DNA from: Chlorobiota bacterium
GTDB lineage: Bacteria > Bacteroidota > Bacteroidia > Bacteroidales > JAADGE01
Assembly: GCA_030592825.1 (NCBI GenBank)
Contig: JAUVIG010000021.1
Location: 1 to 18,465 of the forward strand
Length of the DNA stretch: 18,465 bases
Direction of reading: 5' to 3'
The stretch's first letter is position 1. Every line of letters begins with the position of its first letter. Under the pieces are notes generated by a model, which worked only from the letters and a program-made list of their open reading frames with translations, ran no database searches and was not told where the DNA came from. Made by a program: the position numbers and the translations under genes. This document shows positions 15,220 through 18,465 of the stretch, in pieces.

Positions 15220-15756
15220 ATGAAAAAGGTATTATATTTTTTTGTATCGCTAACTTTCGTTTTATTTTTTTTCAAAACAGAAGCACAAAAAGTTCAAGAT
15301 AATTCAGATGAATCCGATTTTATATTAAAAAAAGATAAACCAAGTTTCACGATTAAATTCCCCGGGAAATATAAACTTGAAGAAAGTAGTGAAGAAAAAG
15401 GATTAAAAACAGAAATGTTCAGATCGGAAATTGGAAATGAAGTATATATGTTTAAATATACTGAACATAAAAATCCTGCAGTATCATCCGACAATAAAGT
15501 ATATATGGATGCTTCATTGGAATCATTTGTTACAGGCATTAAAGGTACTTTGATTAAAAAAACCGATTTTAAATATAATAAGACAAATGGTCTTGAAGCA
15601 TTTTTATCTTTAGATAACAAAAATATGAATGTTTTTTATCGAGTTTTAATAATAAAAAAAGTTCAATATCAATTAATAGTTATTACTAAAGCAGAAGAAA
15701 AAAACACTGTTATAAATAATTTTTTTAAATCTTTTATTTGCCCTGTAAAAAAGTAA
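15220..15756 (+). CDS. Small secreted protein of unknown function
   Basis: I do not recognise a named family for this 178-aa protein. It begins with a typical signal peptide (1-22, cut near KTEA/QK), so the mature form of about 156 residues is exported; there is no lipobox cysteine and no T9SS tail. The mature region starts with an acidic stretch (QDNSDESDF) and then FTIKFPGKYKLEE, a motif seen in small secreted Bacteroidota proteins with a PsbP-like alpha/beta fold. Alternating hydrophobic strands follow (NEVYMFKYTEH, YRVLIIKKVQYQLIVITK), and it ends in a helix, NTVINNFFKSF, as that fold would. Its single cysteine is near the C-terminus. It follows cinA after 65 bases, has its own -7 element and converges with trkH. 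The fold is a guess. Confidence 0.7.
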   Translation: MKKVLYFFVSLTFVLFFFKTEAQKVQDNSDESDFILKKDKPSFTIKFPGKYKLEESSEEKGLKTEMFRSEIGNEVYMFKYTEHKNPAVSSDNKVYMDASLESFVTGIKGTLIKKTDFKYNKTNGLEAFLSLDNKNMNVFYRVLIIKKVQYQLIVITKAEEKNTVINNFFKSFICPVKK

Positions 15757-15769
15757 AATACAAATATTG

Positions 15770-15788
15770 AAAATAAGAATTCTATTTT
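15770..15788. terminator. Weak A/T hairpin between convergent genes
   Basis: AAAATA (15770-15775) and TATTTT (15783-15788) can pair around a seven-base loop and are flanked by A and T runs. The stem is A/T only and overlaps the trkH stop codon, so it is a poor terminator, but nothing better lies in the 25-base gap. Confidence 0.25.
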
Positions 15789-17242
15789 TTCCAAAAAGCA
15801 GGAGAAAAAAGAATCAGAACAGTAAATAGTTCAAGACGTCCAACAAGCATTAAAAAAGATAAAAACCATTTACCGACGGCAGGTATATCCTGGAAATTTT
15901 CAGCAGGACCTACATCTCCTATTCCCGGTCCGATATTTCCCAAAGTTGCTATAACAGAACCCATCGCTGTTTCAAAATCTAAACCTAAAGCTGACATAAC
16001 AATGGTTCCGACAACAAAAATTAAAATGTACAAAACAATAAATGCTAAAACATTATTAATAATTTGAGATTTTACTGTATTATGATTAAACCTCACAGGG
16101 ATAATGGCTTGAGGATGAATCAATCGCTTAAATTCAGCAATACTGTTTTTTAGTAAGATAACTATTCGCATTATTTTTATACCGCCTCCGGTTGAACCGG
16201 CAGAACCTCCGAAGAACATTACTGCAAATAAAAATATAATAAGAAACGGAATCCATTGAAGATAATCAGCTGTAGCATAACCGGTTGTTGTTATTAATGA
16301 AACAACTTGAAATGAAGAGTCTCGAAACGATCTTTCAAAACTCAAATCAGAATTTAAGTATAAGACAATAGTTGATATTAACGCAAATATTAAAGTAAAA
16401 CCAAGATAATATCTGAATTCTTCATTACTGAATACTTTTTTGAACTTTAATTTTAATCCGAAATATGCCAAACTGAAGTTTGTTCCGGCAATGAACATAA
16501 ATAAAATAATTACATAATGGATAAAAGGAGAGTTCCAATGAGCGATACTTTCTTGTTTTGTTGAGTAACCGCCGGTTGCCATAGTTGTAAAGGAATGATT
16601 CAACGCATCAAAAAAATTCATTCCTCCAATCATCAGAAGGATTGTCTCTGATATGGTAAATAATAAATAAATAAGCCATAATCGTTTTGCTGTTTCTTTT
16701 ACTCTCGGATGAAGTTTATCAGTAACAGGTCCGGGAACTTCTGCCGAAAACAATTGCATTCCGCCGATTCCTAATATCGGTAATATTGCAAGGGATAAAA
16801 CAATAATACCCATTCCGCCCATCCATTGAATTATGCTCCTCCAGAACAATAAACCGTGAGGTAATGATTCAATATCATTAAGTATGGAAGACCCGGTTGT
16901 TGTAAACCCCGAAATAGTTTCAAAAAAAGCATTTGTTAAACCGGGAATATGGCCGCTAAAAATAAAAGGTAATGAACCGATAAAAGAAAATACTATCCAA
17001 ACGAAACTCACAATAATAAATCCCTCACGTTTTCCAATATTAGTTGATGAATTTTTTGTGAAAATTCTTGAAATTAAACCGATTGAAACAGCAATTATTA
17101 AAGTATAAAGAAAACTATATGTATCTCCTTCATTATAAAACAATGAAACTATTAATGAGAGTAACAAAAAAAAAGATTCTATAAACAGCAAAGAACCTAA
17201 TATTCTGAAAATTATTTTAAAATTTATATTTCCTTTTCCCAT
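15782..17242 (-). CDS. trkH: Trk-type potassium uptake channel subunit TrkH
   Basis: TrkH is an inner-membrane K+ uptake subunit of the Trk/Ktr superfamily. The 486-aa product has four pore repeats with selectivity-filter segments at FTTTGSS (113-119), FTTMATGGYST (218-228), ITTTGYAT (317-324) and TLGNIGPGIGDVGP (433-446). The glycine-rich intramembrane gate GGSAGSTGGGIKIMR (345-359) is intact. Other family signatures are WRSIIQWMGGMGIIVL (134-149) and AEVPGP (167-172). The regulatory partner TrkA is not adjacent in this window. ATG 17242 follows a TATATTTG element. It is divergent from the TPR gene and convergent with the small secreted protein gene. Confidence 0.95.
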   Translation of the reverse strand: MGKGNINFKIIFRILGSLLFIESFFLLLSLIVSLFYNEGDTYSFLYTLIIAVSIGLISRIFTKNSSTNIGKREGFIIVSFVWIVFSFIGSLPFIFSGHIPGLTNAFFETISGFTTTGSSILNDIESLPHGLLFWRSIIQWMGGMGIIVLSLAILPILGIGGMQLFSAEVPGPVTDKLHPRVKETAKRLWLIYLLFTISETILLMIGGMNFFDALNHSFTTMATGGYSTKQESIAHWNSPFIHYVIILFMFIAGTNFSLAYFGLKLKFKKVFSNEEFRYYLGFTLIFALISTIVLYLNSDLSFERSFRDSSFQVVSLITTTGYATADYLQWIPFLIIFLFAVMFFGGSAGSTGGGIKIMRIVILLKNSIAEFKRLIHPQAIIPVRFNHNTVKSQIINNVLAFIVLYILIFVVGTIVMSALGLDFETAMGSVIATLGNIGPGIGDVGPAENFQDIPAVGKWFLSFLMLVGRLELFTVLILFSPAFWKK

Positions 17243-17279
17243 TTATTTTTCAAATAATATATTTTATTTATTATTTTTA

Positions 17280-17287
17280 CAAATATA
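17280..17287 (-). promoter_or_regulatory. -7 promoter element for trkH
   Basis: On the minus strand TATATTTG matches TAnnTTTG, 37 bases before ATG 17242. No clear -33 TTG is visible. It lies in the 98-base region shared with the divergent TPR gene. Confidence 0.45.
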
Positions 17288-17340
17288 ATAACCACTTCTG
17301 TATTAAGAAACTTATTTGAGAATAATATAGAAAATAATAT

Positions 17341-18465
17341 ATGATGAGGAATAAAAAAATATGGAAAATTTTGATAGTTATTATTATTATTATTCAAAGT
17401 AATATCTCATTGCTTTATTCGCAAGAATCCGAAATTGACAGTATTTTGTCTGAATTGGAAACAGAAATTGATTTTAAAAGAAAGCTTGATTTATATTATG
17501 AAATCGGTATATTATTTTCAGAGAATAATCTCGATTCTTCTTTGATTTTTTTGAATAAAGCCTGTCAAATATCACAAAAAAATAATTATACTGCCGGCAA
17601 AGCTAAATGTTTGGAAGGAAAAGCTTATGTCTTTTCAAAGAATTCAAACTATTCAAAATCGCTTGATTATTATTATAAAGCAGCAGTTGAATACAGTAAA
17701 GTTAATAAACAGGAAGAGGCAAATTGTTATACCGGAATTGCAAAAATTCAATATTTATATGAGAATTATGAACTTTCAATTAAATATTTGAATAAAGCAT
17801 TAGATATTTCTGTTAAAGTTAATGATAAAAATGAAATTGGAAAAACTTATAATAATCTGGGTATAATATATAAAAAACTGAAACAGTATGAAAAGGCTTT
17901 AAAATATTTTAATAAAGCAGTTGAAATTAAAGTTGAATTGAATGACAGTATAGGATTAGCAAGAGTATATAATAATATCGGTAATATATATTCTGAAAAA
18001 GACGAAAAAGAAAAGGCAATTATATTTTATAATAAATCATTAAAAATTAAAGAATCATATAATGATAATGAGGGATTCATAATAACTTACGGCAATATGT
18101 CCGAATTATATATTAAATACGCCGATGAAGAAAAGAATATCAATAAAAAAAGAGAAAAATTTAAAATTGCTTTAGAATTTGCTGTAAAATCTCTCAAACT
18201 TGCTGAAGATATAAATGACATTGAAATAAAAAAGAACATTTTCTTATATCTTTCTGAGTCATACAAGGGGCTCGAAGATTATAAATCAGCACTTAAATAT
18301 TCAGAATTACACACAGAAATAAAAGACAGTTTATTTAATCTTGAAAAAATTAAAGCAGTACAAAAAATTGAATCTGAATTCCGAACAGATAAAGAAAATC
18401 AAAAATTAAGAGAACAACAAATATTAACAGAACAAGAACTGAAAAAAGAAAAAGCACAAAAAGTA
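17341..18465 (+). CDS. TPR-repeat protein, 3'-truncated by the window end
   Basis: An open frame of 375 codons runs off the right edge without a stop. It starts at ATG 17341 (ATG 17344 is equally possible) with a positively charged, Ile-rich signal or anchor sequence (about 3-28, LIVIIIIIQSNISLLYS). Tetratricopeptide repeats fill about 47-330 at 33-40 residue spacing. Clear units include EIGKTYNNLGIIYKKLKQY with ALKYFNKAVEI, and LARVYNNIGNIYSE with AIIFYNKSLKI. One repeat, near 247-290, carries an insertion. From about 333 the sequence turns into a charged coiled coil (EKIKAVQKIESEF, KLREQQ). In Bacteroidota this TPR/coiled-coil layout usually continues with a transmembrane helix and a histidine kinase, SpoIIE-type phosphatase or LuxR-type output domain. 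That part is outside the window, so the function is not determined. It is a protein-protein interaction module facing the periplasm, if the anchor is read correctly. Confidence 0.8.
   Translation, partial: MMRNKKIWKILIVIIIIIQSNISLLYSQESEIDSILSELETEIDFKRKLDLYYEIGILFSENNLDSSLIFLNKACQISQKNNYTAGKAKCLEGKAYVFSKNSNYSKSLDYYYKAAVEYSKVNKQEEANCYTGIAKIQYLYENYELSIKYLNKALDISVKVNDKNEIGKTYNNLGIIYKKLKQYEKALKYFNKAVEIKVELNDSIGLARVYNNIGNIYSEKDEKEKAIIFYNKSLKIKESYNDNEGFIITYGNMSELYIKYADEEKNINKKREKFKIALEFAVKSLKLAEDINDIEIKKNIFLYLSESYKGLEDYKSALKYSELHTEIKDSLFNLEKIKAVQKIESEFRTDKENQKLREQQILTEQELKKEKAQKV

Noticed and set aside
15294..15620. 108-codon minus-strand open frame over the small secreted protein gene
   Set aside because: The plus-strand frame has a signal peptide and a promoter element; the antisense frame has neither and is Ser/Leu-rich as expected of a shadow.

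Overview
The window is AT-rich chromosomal DNA from a member of the Bacteroidota, probably a free-living Bacteroidales/Marinilabiliales-like or related lineage (the lineage is an inference). The evidence is a type IX secretion (T9SS) cargo protein with a C-terminal sorting domain, a PorP/SprF-family protein, a DUF2027-Smr protein, and the TAnnTTTG -7 promoter element in front of several genes together with almost no Shine-Dalgarno sequences. No rRNA, tRNA, CRISPR array, transposase or integrase gene was found.

Left end (1-1912), the accessory-looking part. An approximately 141-bp element with nested inverted repeats (2-142) is followed by one secreted enterochelin-esterase-like hydrolase (179-1480). 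That gene is bracketed by a 14-bp inverted repeat. After it comes a 21-bp-period tandem array (1567-1881), with AATT at exactly the same phase in 12 of 15 units, running almost to the 3' end of queA.

Core part (1913-17242). queA (-) and a secreted lysyl-endopeptidase-like T9SS protease (+) diverge. Next is a same-strand run: Smr/DUF2027 protein, mgtE Mg2+ transporter and a DUF4105 (Lnb-like) membrane protein. An hsp20 gene follows, preceded by an operator-like inverted repeat and ending in a 16-bp perfect bidirectional terminator. On the minus strand lie a PorP/SprF-like gene and aroB. aroB diverges from proline dehydrogenase (+), which ends in a strong terminator sitting in the leader of cinA/pncC. 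Then come a small secreted protein of unknown function and, convergent with it, trkH.

Right end (17341-18465). A TPR-repeat protein begins and runs off the window. It has an N-terminal signal/anchor and ends in a coiled coil, as in Bacteroidota TPR sensor proteins.

Most genes are housekeeping: tRNA queuosine, the shikimate pathway, proline catabolism, NMN deamidation, Mg2+ and K+ uptake, and a small heat-shock protein. The parts most worth a second look are the 21-bp phased array, the cassette-like element around the esterase, the palindrome upstream of hsp20, and the Lnb-like protein beside mgtE. Several start codons were moved inward from the longest open frame, because the longer forms begin at TTG upstream of the promoter or inside a terminator.
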